DNA of 64,000 nt from contig JAPDOI010000384.1 of assembly GCA_029168955.1 (NCBI GenBank), positions 496,001 to 560,000 on the forward strand, in the 5' to 3' direction. Origin of the DNA: Aplectana chamaeleonis. Its lineage: Eukaryota > Nematoda > Chromadorea > Rhabditida > Cosmocercidae. A model generated the notes under the pieces. The model searched no databases. It saw nothing but the letters and a program-made list of their open reading frames with translations, and was not told the DNA's origin. A program made the position numbers and the translations under genes. Positions 31,870 through 43,868 of this stretch are shown here, piece after piece (positions within the stretch are counted from its first letter, which is position 1; each line of letters opens with the position of its first letter).

Positions 31870-32410
31870 GAAATTGTCTCGGATTGGGCTGAAAACTTGT
31901 TTCTATGGGTTTTACTGAGTGCTAATTACAAAATCTGAAGCCCATTCACTAATAATCTAAAAATCCCATCTAATTTGGTCCGAAGCTTCAAAATGGGGTA
32001 AATTTTGCTGGAAAAACGCCACTTTTGACAATTTCGAAAATGCTGCGATCAAATCGCCTCAAAACTTGTACGTAGGGGTTATTCGGGCTGCCTAACACGA
32101 ATCTGCAACCCGTTTATCGATTTTCGATAGATTACTGTGGATTACGGTGGGTATACGGTAGCTCGGTCAAAGTCTCACATTTGACCCGAATTTCGCTGTG
32201 GGTGTTAGTTGGGAGGCTGAACACGAAATTTAGGTCCATTTTTCGATTTTCGTAGTTTTAAGGTAAGTAACGCCGGTTGAAACCGTAACCTGCCGTAACC
32301 TTAAGTCAGGGATTTAGGTTCAGCGCCCTGAATAACCTCCAGGTGCAAGTTTTGAGCTGAATCCAAAATAAAAAATTTTCAACACCCCAAAGGTTCCGTG
32401 ATGGTTAGCA
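31870..32410. repeat. Dispersed repeat A, longest intact copy
   Basis: Shares ordered blocks with 28385-28672 and 45840-46570, including GGGTATACGGTAGCTCGGTC at 32149-32168. That word is the empty version of the site where a 0.2-kb element sits in the 45840 copy. Confidence 0.6.
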
Positions 32411-32555
32411 CCCACAGTTATTTTTGAAACAATGAATATCCATTTTTTGAAATCCCCGGAACATTTCAGTGAAATTCAAGCACGTATCATTTATTTACTC
32501 TCACAGACCTACAGCAAAGACAACATGGTTATTCAAATCTCTACGGGAAGTTTAA

Positions 32556-33039
32556 AGACAGTGTTCACGATAGAAAAAGTGTTTCAGTTTCACTAGGAAT
32601 TGGTAGTGGAGGGGCACACTATAACGTAGACATTGAAAGAAGGCATCAAAACAAGCCAGGAAAACCTCCAGAAAAGCCCGAAGTTGCCACTTAGAGCGCA
32701 AGGCAAACCCGAAAAGCGCAACACACACCCACAGACGTGAACAAATGAATGCTCGAGATCGTGAGATGAGCGATGGTTCCTAATCATTAGCCCCGTTCTT
32801 CCCTTCATTCTCCACTTCTCTCTTCACTCAGGCCAGCTCGCATACATCGACTGCGAAATACGGAAGTTACAAGCCTCTGGCAACTCGTCCACCATGTTTC
32901 CTTAGCTCAACGTTTGAGAGACCATAACTCCGTTCCCAGAAGGTCTTGTACGATTTCAAAGACATCTTTGGAATCAGCATGGGGCCTTTCACAAGATAGG
33001 CAAAAAACAGAAAAACGATTTTTATCGTGAACACTGCCT
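32556..33039 (-). mobile_element. TTAA element, GTGTTCACGAT sub-type
   Basis: Starts AGACAGTGTTCACGATAGAA after TTAA (32552-32555) and ends TTATCGTGAACACTGCCT before TTAA (33040-33043); 484 bp. The interior has the CACTCAGGCCAGCTCGCAT block in the same direction as 27862-28347. Confidence 0.87.
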
Positions 33040-33282
33040 TTAAAGCAGTCCCTAGCCAGTTCTAGGCGCGCGATATTTGAGCATTTCTTCGCGAGGTAAT
33101 CACATTGGAAGCGACCATCTTTAAACCTATTCGACTCCCTAGCTGAATATCCTTCAAATCCTCGGACCGTTGTTGCTTGTGTTCAACTGGTCCTCGGTAA
33201 GGTAGCCAAAGTCATCGCTTGTGATACTGCGCTGCATCTTCTCTCGAAGACAGGGCTGAGCATGCGTACCGAATAACCTTAA

Positions 33283-33778
33283 AGGCAGTGTTCACGATGA
33301 AAGTCGTTTTTCTGTTTCTCCGCCTACCTTGAAAAAGGTCTCGTGCTGATTTCAATGATGTCCCTGGATTAGTAGAAGTCCCCATAAAAACGGAGTTATG
33401 GCCCCTCGAAATTCAGCAAGGGAAAATTGTGGAGGAGTTGTCCGAGGCCTGTAACTCCCGTTTTTTTTGCAGCCGATGTGTGCGAGCTAACCTGAGGAAA
33501 GAGAGACGTTGAGAATGAAGGGAAGAACGGGGTTTTTATCGGAAACCATCGCTCATTCAACCACGAATTCAGGGGAACTGTTATAGGACGTGGGCGGAGT
33601 GGCCCAATGGGTTGGCTGGCCCACGAGGTTTTCACCCACTTACCGGCCGTTTTCCGTCGCACTTCCGTTCTTAATCTTCTTAGAGGGACCCAAAGCTTAC
33701 GTTTTGGCCAAAAAATTTTTTAAAGCCAAAATTGCCAGAAAAAAAAAAGCCAAAATTTTTTCTTCGTGAACACTGCCT
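33283..33778 (+). mobile_element. TTAA element, GTGTTCACGAT sub-type
   Basis: Starts AGGCAGTGTTCACGATGAAA after TTAA (33279-33282) and ends CTTCGTGAACACTGCCT before TTAA (33779-33782); 496 bp. The left half matches 16072-16556, but the right 200 bp is unlike other members, so it is a recombinant or a new sub-type. Confidence 0.82.
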
Positions 33779-33782
33779 TTAA

Positions 33783-34616
33783 AGACACACGACAACCAGA
33801 AAACCATTCTGGAGGTTTCATGCTTATCTTACAAGGGAAGTATAAGAAGCCTAGGTCTGAACGGTAGAAATCTAATGTCATGGGGGAATGTTCACGCATT
33901 TCGTGGTGAAATAGTGTTGGGTACCCGCCGCGAAAGATAGATTCGAAGGAGTTATAAGCTCCGATAGTTTGCCGGCCATCGACCTCCTCCTAGTCTATGA
34001 ATGGTTAAGCGGTCGAACCAACAGCATCAACGGCGCAAAGGGAGGAAGGGGCAGTGGTGGGCATAAGACCAGGGTTCGAATCTCCGCCAGAGCGTTTTTT
34101 TTCGCAAATTCACGGAACTTTCCTATTTTGATCGAAAATTATATCACAAATGTCATCTTATCCTTTTGCTGCGCGATATAGTCATATCGACAGTGAAATA
34201 CACTCGGGTACAAGGAATTCAAGGTTTTGTGTCCCATCAAAGTTTTCCCATTGTTTTGGGGAGCTTATATGATTGGGAAGTATTACCCGACATATTTTGA
34301 ACAAGTTGCGAGAACCATTAAGTAACAGAAGACGGTGCGCTTGGTGCAGCCGGCTTCTGCGACCACCCGTAATCTAACCGTCATGCCCCTCAATTTCCTA
34401 TCAGGCAAGGTTGGAGGAATGCTTTGTCCTATTACCAGAGCCGAGTGGGCGCTTCCCATTGAAGGATTCACTCAGAACGAAGAAACTTTACGTCGTCAGC
34501 GGAACACCCCATATCATGACGACGTTAACAACACTTGCATTTTTCGAGGATGTTTTCATCCAGCAAATGCCGGAGAATTGTGTTCTCCTACTCGACTCAA
34601 GGAGTGATTTGTTCAA
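33783..34616. other. No gene seen; tRNA-like promoter boxes
   Basis: TGGTTAAGCGG (34002-34012) and GGTTCGAATCTC (from 34073), followed by a run of eight T at about 34095, look like A box, B box and Pol III stop. The acceptor stem does not pair, so this is more likely a tRNA-derived repeat or decayed tRNA than a working tRNA. No protein gene supported. Confidence 0.35.
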
Positions 34617-34620
34617 TTAA

Positions 34621-35078
34621 AGGCAGCATACACGAGCGTAAACGTGATCGAGATATCTACGGAAATAGAATGGTATGGCCCAGATTACAACGCCTACGCA
34701 TTTTGAAGTGTCAAAAACGACCCATAATGCCGCTACATGAGTTAGAAGTTGGTCCGGCCCTGTATTTTCACGCCCCCTGTATTTGCCCTTTTCCTGCAAC
34801 GCAAGGTTCCTCGGTCATATTCACCGTTGGTACTGTTCGTAGATTGCCTAACAAGTGAACCACTCACGTTACTGACGGCGAAGATGGCCCAGCTACCCTG
34901 CGTTGGAGGAAAATGGCAAATACAGGGGGCGTGAAAATACAGGGCGGGGCCAACTTCTAACTCATGTAGTTAGGGGTTGACGCGTTGGGGGTAATTAATG
35001 CGTGGGCATTATGTTGTAAGCCATAAGGCTCGATCCACATTGTAATCCCAACCACGTTTACGAGCGTGTATGCTGCCT
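34621..35078. mobile_element. TTAA foldback element, CATACACGCTC sub-type
   Basis: Starts AGGCAGCATACACGAGCGTA after TTAA (34617-34620) and ends TACGAGCGTGTATGCTGCCT before TTAA (35079-35082); 458 bp. The inner arms match those of 25725-26185 closely, with a CACGCCCCCTGTATTTGCC arm and its complement. Confidence 0.87.
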
Positions 35079-35082
35079 TTAA

Positions 35083-36686
35083 AGCGAAATACAGACTCTG
35101 CGGGCGGGAAAAATTTGCAAATTTTGACGAAACCGCCTGGACTGGTAGTAAACCCTCTCGCGTTGTCGCAACAATACGAAAAATATTTCGTGACAAGAAA
35201 TGACAACTAACACCGATGTCATGTGTTTGTCTCGTGTTTGTCACGAAGTGTCGCATCCTTTGGCGCAAAAACCACGATCTAATATAGGATATGAACTCGG
35301 GACACTCGTCCAACAACGGAGCGCACACCTACTGCACCATCTTGGTCTTGGCAGCTCCGCCACTCGACACCATCAAGTGATAAAACACGAGCAGTTGCTC
35401 GCAAAAACCACAGTCGTGCGCGAGAGCGGTACCTCGGACACACATCTCATACAAGGCGCGCACACCAACTGCTCCAATAGTGCGCTCCGCTGTCCACCTA
35501 ATCGGGTGCTTTGATGTTCGGCCACTTCGATCACCGCGTTATACCTACCATCAAACCCAATGATTGGAGACCATTGATCGATCCACAAAGTGGTGGTATC
35601 AACATTTGAAGAAGTTTCCACTATTATTATGCACTGCTTTGAGAACTTTTCCTGTTATTTACCCACCCATACTTTCGATAGATTTTGTACTTTACCATGA
35701 ATGCTTTTCTACAGCTTTTTTTACTTCTATCAAATCACAAGCCTGACTTTTTTAAGGAGCGACGGAGCAACTTAAATCGTTCAGAGGAGAGTTGTGTAAT
35801 ATTGCGTCTTGTGTAGCGCAATGGGCGCAGACCGAGCAAGTTTTCGACGCCTCTTTTCCAATTTTTTTCAGCGACATCGACATTGGTGTCCAGCTGACGG
35901 TCGGTCACCATTGATTGCAACGGGCCCCGACTAGAAGGTGATAACGTGATTGACCAGCGCTCGGGGATTGGGAAACACTCGACCTTTGTCAGGTAATGGT
36001 GTAAAAAACTTCATGATTTTTATCAAAACCAGGGAGCTTTTCGCCATTCTTCCGCTACAGTTGAGACCCTAGGCATAAAAAGAACTCATTTATGGCAAGA
36101 ACTCGACAACCGCTTTTCGTCGTGACCACTGTCTTTGAGTGTGGCGGTCGACCAATGACCTGCCAAATCGCTATAATTTCGGACTCGTCTGAGTCGTGTC
36201 TGAAACTTTTCGGGCTCGTCTTACCTCTCACTCAGTTCACCTTGACTGAGTGGTGGCTTTACTCCGGGCCATAATGTTTAAGAAACAGCTAAGAAAGAGC
36301 CCTCAATAGCCCTACACGGCCCTGAACCTCCTGTGTAAAGCGCAACCCCCGCTCACTCTTCTCAACGGCTACTGATTGGAACAAGCAACTACAAAAATCT
36401 ACACCGAGAAGAAAATAATAATCAAATCGTGTGAATTTAATCAATTCAATGTTTAATGAAGCCGAGCATAGTCTGGATTATTTTTTAATGTAAGTTGACG
36501 TGGCATCGTTTCAGAAGCTGCCGCTGTGGAGAGTAGATTGAGCAGAGAATCCTTCATTCCATACCACATGGCCCTTTTGTATGGTGGTCTATCAAACAAT
36601 AACAAACAACAAGTCTTATCGGGCTGATAGCCGCCTTCACACGCCCCTGCTCGAGGAGCTTCGACTCCGGGCAAACTGCTTGTTCT
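35083..36686. other. No gene seen; TTAA-element remnant near 36120
   Basis: About 1.6 kb of unassigned DNA. CGTCGTGACCACTGTCTTTGA near 36117-36137 looks like a worn right end of the GTGGTCACGAT sub-type. Short frames on both strands have no domain. Confidence 0.35.
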
Positions 36687-37858
36687 TCATGATGATAATC
36701 TGCTTTGAAAGGGGCTAAGTCGTTTTTCTTCCGGCGTCTGCGTAACGAAAATAACTTGTGGTCGATTAATCTTTGATGTTCTCTTGGCGGGCCTGTAATC
36801 GTCTTTTTTGTCGGTGGTCTGCTCGTCTTCAACAATACATTTCAGTTTCTTCGAGTTGTAAAGGTGGAAAGTGATAGGGGGTTCATCGCACAGTCGTCAT
36901 TCTTCTGCGGAATCTCATCGAGTCGCAGGACAGCTTGAGCATAGTACGATTCAATGTATCCAGGGAGAGCTTGAAGCGAAGGCGAATGCATGGCCCTCTG
37001 TTCCTGTCCGGCACTCCGAGCAGTGCTGAATGCATAGGCTTCAGACAGGGCCAGAATAGACAGTTGCCTCGATCTCTTTGCCAGAAGTTCATCTTCTTTG
37101 AATCTACCAGCCCAGAACGGATCGATAGCTGTTGCGACGTTTGCCAGATCGAATGTGTTGTTGACGGGCTTCGATCGAGCTAGATCTGATCGCGCACTAG
37201 GTAGAGCCGTCTGTGCCTTGGTGCGAAACATGTTGCACGTACCTGGGAGTAACATATGCAACGGGTCCACTTGTGGCGATCCGACTTCGACCCTGAAACA
37301 AATTGTTCTCGGAAGGAGATAACTATTCTGTTCGGGTCTGCCTAGTTTTCGTTGGTGTCTGACCGTCTGTACCGATTCACCACCGACTCCCTTTGACAGT
37401 CTTCTTGAGGAATCCAACTGCATACGTAACGGCTTTTTACCAGCTAACTCTGAGGTACGCGTACTGTTTTTGCCCCATTCAAGTACACCGCATAGTCCAC
37501 TGCATTTTGTCACTAATGTTGGGTGACTTGCCGTATTTTTGTCTAACGGGGCGCGCCTATACCCTCTCTCCCCTATCGCGAGAGGTCGCTCCGTGACCTC
37601 CTTGGCTTTACCACAGTAGTTTTTCTTGCGCGTACGATTTTTATCAACCATTTCCGGAGTGTATAACGGGTTCGTAACCGGTAGCTCTAGTGAAGACTGA
37701 TTCCTCTGGCTTACCGTATCCGGGATAACCTTCCGATTTGACCAAGATATCCGGTTTTTCTTTCTTCTAGAAATGGATTTCTCGGCGGGTATCGACACTT
37801 CAGGGCGAGTGTGAACCGGACGCGCGACATATTTCAGACACAGCCAAACGAGAACGCA
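36687..37858 (-). CDS. Unknown protein, possible exon(s), one frameshift or splice
   Basis: I do not recognise this. The minus strand is open from 37858 (just after a stop) to 36842, about 338 codons. It begins with a short hydrophobic stretch (CVLVWLCLKYVA) followed by basic, serine-rich sequence. No in-frame ATG occurs near the upstream edge; the first methionine comes about 50 codons into the longest listed frame, so it may be an internal exon. The stop at 36842 is followed in the next frame by about 50 open codons with a similar charged composition (IVEDEQTTDKKDDY, PQVIFVTQTPEEKRLS), ending at 36687. That suggests a one-base shift or a small intron. No repeat family overlaps it. It is the best candidate for a host gene in the window, but it could be a decayed element gene. 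Confidence 0.35.
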
Positions 37859-37861
37859 TTA

Positions 37862-38687
37862 TTCCATTGCTATCCCTTGTCAGTGTGACTCCACTCCTAT
37901 TTGTTTCCAAGGTAAGTAGACTGAACGCCGAATTCTACTGACTTCGAGCATCATGAGGAATAGTTCGACCATTTGATCATCGCATTTTTTGTTAAAGTTG
38001 ATTTTTCCGTTGTTTGCTTTAATCAATAGCAGTTATGAGCCGTTTCTTCGACATTAATGTTGCCATAGGCTCCGAACCGTTCGAATTTTGGTAGAGATTC
38101 GGAAGCGTTTTTCATCTCTGTTTTACTTTTCTGTCTGATAATTTTCAAGTTTTCATACTTGTAGAATCACGTATTTGTTTGGAGTATCGCCGCTCACTGC
38201 AGCTTCACTAGTGTCTTCTTCGTTGCCGGGAAAGTGTTTCATCGGAAGCATAATACAAATTTGATCAGTGAAGTCAAAGGTGCTTTCAAATAAAGCTTTT
38301 TTGGATTATTATCTTGTTTTTTGTTGAAATTTGAATTGAAAGATCAGTTATGATTTGTAATCTTCTGTAATACAATCACATTTAGCCGCAGCGGGAGGTG
38401 CATTTCGAATTCTGCTCTCTCTGCGCCGTTCCTTGCGCACTGCTTAAATTGAAGCCACTGATGTAATCGCATCCTTGTGCAATGCAGAGCGCGCGGCGAT
38501 GTGAATGATTGCTCGAACCTTCCTTAGTGTGTCATAGAATGAAGGCCTCTACTGTTCTTGGGTAGCTACTAAGTGTGTCATAGAATGAAGGTCTCTACTG
38601 TTCTTGGGTAGCTACTACCTACCATCATACCCTAAACTACCTTTCTGATTTTCTGCAAACATCCCATTCCTTTCGAATAGTAATATA
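37862..38687. other. No gene seen; 46-bp tandem duplication
   Basis: A unit beginning AGTGTGTCATAGAATGAAGG occurs at 38526 and again at 38572, the two copies differing at one position. The rest is AT-rich DNA without a supported gene. Confidence 0.45.
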
Positions 38688-39970
38688 CCAGGTTGTCCAA
38701 TAAGTTTTGTTGTTTGATATGAAAAACCCAATTTTTTTTGGTTCAAAATACACTTTATTGTTTAGCATAATCTCCCTGAACATTAATACACTTGCTCCGA
38801 CGATCCTCCAATCAGTGGATCCCATCCCTGAAATGAGAACCCAGAAGGTCTGCAAAATACGCTTCAACGGCCGTTATGACCTCCCCATTTGATGAGAAAC
38901 GCTTACCACGCATAAATTTTTTGAGTTCTGAAAACAAATGGAAGTCGCTGGGGGCCAAATCTGGTGAATACGGTGGATGTTCTAACAATTCGGACTTTAA
39001 TGCACGGATTTTAGCCATTGTCAAAATGCTCTAGTAACACGGTGCATTGTTCTGTTGAAAAAGGAATCTTCTCCTGCAAACCGGGTCTTTTTTTACGAAT
39101 TTTTTCCTTCAACTAGTCCAAAAGATTGCAATAAAATTCATAAGTATTTGTTTTACCAGTTTGCGAGTAATCTCTTAACAAAGTTCCTTTCGCATCCCAA
39201 AAAACTGACTTTCGCATCCCAAAAAAACTGATGCCATGCCCTTCTTGGCCGATTTCCGGACAAGAACTCGTTTCGAAGCCGAACAGCCAGGTTCATACCA
39301 CCCTTTAGCCTCTTGTTTTGATTCAGGATTATGGTGACAGACCCAAGTCTGATCCATATCCATAGTGATGAATCGACGCACAAAATTCCTTTTCTCCTTA
39401 TTGAAACGCTCCGACTGTTTTGTTCCATTGTTAGCGATTGCAGTACCCATTGTGCACACAGCTTTTTAAAACCCAAAACTGCACCTAAAATATGGCTCGC
39501 ACTGCCTAATGAGATGTGTAGAGCCTTTACTAAATCTCTCTTAGTCAATCGACGATCTTCCAAGACCATATCCTGTATTTTGGCTATGATTTATGGTGTT
39601 GATGCGCTTTTTCGACGTCCTTCACGTGGATTGTCTTCAAGGCTTGTACGACCACGTTTAAATTCAGCAACCCATCTTTCCACTGTTCCAATTGTAGGTG
39701 AACAATCATTATACAATTCTAGTGATCGTTCGTGAATTTTTTTCGATGCTACACCTTCCAAAAATAAGAATTTTATCACTGCACGATATTCAATTTTTCC
39801 ATTGCTGTGACACGGCGACACTAAATGGCTTGTAAACAAAGAATGAATTGACAGATTGAAATGAAACTTCACATACGTTTATACGAAGAGTGTACCAACA
39901 GAACAGAAAAATTTTAGGCTGTTAGCAACGCCCTCTCTTATCGAACGACAAAACTTATTGAACAACCTGG
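38688..39970 (-). mobile_element. mariner element, inactive
   Basis: 1283 bp. The inverted ends CCAGGTTGTCCAATAAGTTT (from 38688) and AAACTTATTGAACAACCTGG (to 39970) differ at one position. They are flanked by TA at 38686-38687 and 39971-39972, the standard mariner target. It holds a broken transposase on the minus strand. Confidence 0.92.
38755..39872 (-). pseudogene. mariner transposase, broken
   Basis: The transposase cuts and joins the element ends. On the minus strand the N-terminal HTH region is near 39800-39600 (YRAVIKFLFLEG, TVERWVAEFKRGRTSLEDNP). The catalytic core follows with TMDMDQTWVCHHNPES near 39360, holding the first aspartate, then QQNNAPCY near 39045 and YSPDLAPSDFHLF near 38975, holding the third. 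Where mariners normally have QDNA, this copy reads QNNA, so the second catalytic aspartate is lost. Frameshifts occur near 39580 and between 39180 and 39030, and in-frame stops follow NAPCY and GIH near the C-terminus. It ends NVQGDYAKQ, then a stop at 38755. Length matches a normal mariner transposase of about 350 residues. Confidence 0.88.
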
Positions 39971-39972
39971 TA

Positions 39973-40971
39973 GCATGGTCCGCTCATCAGATGTCGCACG
40001 TCAGCAAAGATTTTGCGTCTAACATCGTATGGCTTCCACCTTTGTTTCCTTGAGAGCTGGGTAGTTATCCGAATGAATTTGGGAGCGTTGAGTACTCGGG
40101 TCGATCGCATGCGTGTGCGTGCATATGCTGCTTCTCCTTTTGTTCCACCCTACCGCTGCCTCTCCTGCTCGCACTGGTGGCGGAGAGACAAACTTTGTCT
40201 TGCTCAAAACGTAGGCTATTCTTATGATGAATACTTTGTTTTTTCAAACCTTCTGTGTGCTTGGGTGGTGGCTGAGGTACGGACCGTACCTCTGCCACCA
40301 CTGAAGACTAAGAAAAACAGCAAGTGTAGGATGGAGATGGTTCACAGCTTTGTCATTCCCACTCACTATCAGAGAACTGTATACCTCATTCGTACGCCTT
40401 CAACCTCTGACCACTGCATGATCAAAATATAAGCAGCACACTAGTGACCTTGCACTGTCATCATGACAGGGAAAGTGAAGTGGATTTCAGGTTTGTGGGA
40501 ATAAAATATTGGTGTCAATCAATCTCTCAAGGAATCTTCTACACACTCAATTTCATTTCATTTAGAGGCGTGCAATACCATCTGAAGGCTAGGAGAGTAG
40601 TGCGGCGCGATTTTGAAGGCTATGATTGGGTGTGCCGCTTGTCGGCGATCGCGCCGCTGCGCGATCAGACTCTAGAAATCTCCGAAGAATTCCCAGGTCA
40701 CTGAAACCGATTTCTCTAATAATGTGCCATAGCGTGCTTGGTCGGCCTTGATGAGGTTGCGGCAGATGGCGGCAAAAAGCGTGAAAGCTAGGGGGAGCAG
40801 TAATAGAAGTATTAACAGTAAGTGTGGTGATGCTCAAACGGGATAATAGTGGAAAAAAATAACAGAAATAATAATAGTAACGATGAAATTACTTCATTAT
40901 ATCGATAGCAATAAAATAACAACGCTGATAATGGCGGAAAAGTCAATAATAATTCTAATATTTTTCAATAA
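39973..40971. other. No gene seen
   Basis: About 1 kb. The stretch 40085-40210 resembles dispersed repeat C at 31021 and 44936. A 139-codon frame at 40013-40432 overlaps that repeat and has no domain. Confidence 0.35.
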
Positions 40972-40988
40972 TATCGTTAATATTATTA

Positions 40989-41040
<52 letters not shown>

Positions 41041-41072
41041 TTTTATTATTATTATTATTAATATTATTATTA

Positions 41073-41117
<45 letters not shown>

Positions 41118-41123
41118 TTATTA

Positions 41124-41189
<66 letters not shown>

Positions 41190-41225
41190 TTATTACGAAT
41201 ATTATGATTATTACTATTATTATAC
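40972..41225. repeat. (ATT)n microsatellite
   Basis: About 250 bp of nearly pure ATT/TTA triplets with scattered single changes. It gives a long isoleucine-rich frame that is not a gene. Confidence 0.95.
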
Positions 41226-41890
41226 TGAGGATTATAAGTAGTGTTATCTTGATGTTCTCTAACAGGAAGGAGAAGAAGAATGAATAATATTAATAGTATT
41301 TTGACGGTATCACTAATCAGTTAGAAAATTTAATCCACAAACGTAGTTGACCCATAGCGAACACCTCACACGCCTATAAAAACATTTAACGGTGCAGTTT
41401 GTTGTAAATGGGTTGTGATAGAGGGACTGATGGTCCCTTTGCTACCCTGTTAATTCCTATGTTCAATTATGAGCCCGAAAGTTAGAGTGGAGTCCCATCA
41501 GTGTCATACGACGGCGATTCGGCAGATCAAGGTAGACAAAACCACCGAATCGTTGCGTTGCTCTGCTCAACAGACTGCCGCCCGAACATTTTATGGTCAC
41601 CCAACAAAGTTCCTGTTGAAATCGCCATAGTGGCGGGTTTACTACAGGCCATAGGCAAGAAAAAACCTGAAATGAGTTACATATACCTGAACACACAATT
41701 TATATGATAAATAGGCTCGGTTTTCAGACAAAAACATTTCCACTTTTTGATCTCTGACTTAAATCTTATTTGAGTGCTATGCTGGCGCTCGATAATACGA
41801 TAACTTGCTCCAGAGCAAATGCGAGGGTTACAGTAGCACAAGTTCCATGCCGTTAAGGTCCCTTTTGTAGGAGAATCCCACCGCAGAACG
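41226..41890. other. No gene seen
   Basis: Unassigned DNA between the microsatellite and a foldback repeat. Confidence 0.35.
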
Positions 41891-41929
41891 ATTTGTAAAA
41901 GCGGAACGGTGGTGGTGCCGCTACCTCTC

Positions 41930-42190
41930 GATGTTAGAATGCGAGTCTGAGGTAGGGCTTGAGTTCTCCGGCCATATATCGGCATTCATCCTTCCAGTTG
42001 ATTCTCGGATTGTTCGCTTGGATCCAAAATGCCTCCAGGGTCTTACTCGCGGGTAAGTCAATTTCTCGCTGAAAGAGAGACCCTGGAGACATTTTGGATT
42101 CGGGCGAAAGATCCGAGAATCAAGCGGAAGGGGGAGTGCCTATATATAGTCGAAGAACTCAAGCCCTACCTGAGACTCGCATTCTAACGG
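41930..42190. repeat. Foldback element with ~120-bp arms
   Basis: The left arm GTTAGAATGCGAGTCTGAGG (from about 41934) is mirrored by CCTGAGACTCGCATTCTAAC (to about 42189). Pairing continues inward through CAAAATGCCTCCAGGGTC and GACCCTGGAGACATTTTG, leaving a short loop near 42060. Outside the arms no target duplication could be placed. Confidence 0.72.
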
Positions 42191-43589
42191 CGAGATTCAG
42201 GCGGAATTCTAAATTTTCTCTACCCGCCAAACTAAACACTGATCTTTGGAGACTGTGTCGAGTGTCTCAGGCCAGTTACGGCAGGTCTAAATGAAGGATT
42301 TCGAAAATTCAACCAACATAAACGTTAAGATTCTGTCACCTGGACCTAAATTATGAAGAAAGCATACAGATTGTTATACAGTTACCTGTACGAATACTCC
42401 TCAAAGTTTCGCCGCACTTCGTCGCTCGCGACGTTTTTGAAAAACGATTGGAAAACCAATTTCCCTCAGAAACAAAGCAATTTTAGGGAATTTCGGCACA
42501 CAAGTCACATAGTTAGGTAGCAATTCGATCTGGCAATATTACAGCGTTTTCAAAAATCAAAAAAGTCTCCATTTAGAAAAATTACATGCATCGGACGCTT
42601 CTTTGCCAAGTTTGCCAGATGCTCCCCGTTTTTACAAAACTTAGCGGGGGTATTGTACGTAAGAAAGCAGTGTGCGCAAAAAGCCATATCAAGAGACTTC
42701 TACTGTTTACTGCGTTTACATACACAGAACAATGGCACCAACATCGATTTTTACAGCAGCCCGAGAGGACAACTTCGTATCGCAACTTCCAGCAGCAGTT
42801 CAGCCATCATTTTTGAGGGTTAGCAGGAATGAGGTAAGGTTGCTCTGTTTCATAGGCATTTTCACTAAGCGTGTGGAACATAAATGGGTTGCTTTTTATG
42901 CAATACCACTCACAAAATAAAGATGACGGATTGCGAGTCAACTAGATTCGTAAGGAACTCGTCATTCACCTTTCCAACTGATGGATCTACTCCTGATATC
43001 AAGGATCTCCCAGAGATTCATGACACAGCACTAACACAATTGGATTGAACTCTGCCAAAAACCGTTACATAAGTGTTCTCAGTAAACTATTTCATTCACG
43101 TAAACTATTTGAAAAGAATTTACTGTGATCATTACCCCTTTTTCCGTAGTGGTCGGGGGTTGTATAACTCGCGTTGTTGGAACACCCGTGTTGTATTACC
43201 CTTGTCGTTGGTATACCCGTGTCGTCAAATCCAAGCCAGTAGCCATTGCGGGTATGGTCTTCGTCAAATCCTGTGACGCTCACATTGCATACATATTTCC
43301 ACGACATGCGCGAAGCTTGCAGCGCAAGTTCTGCCAGACACTGCGGTTTTGTAGGGTATCTTCCTCAATGGCGAGACAAGAAGCTACGAAATCGAGAGAA
43401 GGTGGCCTGCCAGTGTGCGACCCATCGGAAATGCTGAAGTGGAGCATGCAAAAACGATAAAAGCGAGACCGTGGGGTAGGAAGATTGGGACACTGCCTAC
43501 TCAGACAGTAAAGGGGTAGTACGCCGGAAAAATAGCAATCGGACCCGCGTACAAGGAGATCAGCACCACACCTGCTGTAGCTACTACCT
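42191..43589. other. No gene seen
   Basis: About 1.4 kb. Around 43150-43220 the words GTTGTATAACTCGCGTTG, GTGTTGTATTACCCTTG and GGTATACCCGTGTCG form a short degenerate repeat of about 25 bases. No coding region supported. Confidence 0.35.
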
Positions 43590-43860
43590 CAGACGTTCGC
43601 TGTTGTCCACAGGACACGAATGGGATGTCACCTCACGCAATGCTCCCTGTAGACATCCAAAAGGGGCATGGATCGCCCCTCGAGAACTGCCCGTCGCCCC
43701 CCTCCTTGGTGCCGTAGACAACCTATCCGCGGGAACGCTTTTGCTGTAGACATCCCATCGGAGGAGGGCCTCCATCCCCGATTCCGCGTTCACATCATAT
43801 CAACATCCTGTAGACCTGGTATTACCATCCCAGTGGAGCATCAACCGCTTTATGACGTCA
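43590..43860. repeat. Dispersed repeat B with GTAGACA words
   Basis: The word GTAGACA recurs at about 40-90 base spacing after CCT, GCC or GCT and before TCC or ACC. The left edge, read in reverse, matches the block CCTGTAGACAACAGAGAACG near 48372. It is therefore an inverted relative of 48130-48430. Confidence 0.5.
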
Positions 43861-43868
43861 CCCCTTAA

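Noticed and set aside
34002..34102. Possible tRNA gene (A box, B box, T run)
   Set aside because: The boxes are about 71 bases apart and the acceptor and T stems do not pair properly. More likely a tRNA-derived repeat or decayed copy.
40972..41225. CRISPR-like or regulatory array
   Set aside because: Pure triplet repeat without spacers; the other arrays in the window also lack unique spacers, and the DNA is eukaryotic.
40883..41287. 134-codon isoleucine-rich frame
   Set aside because: Translation of an ATT microsatellite.
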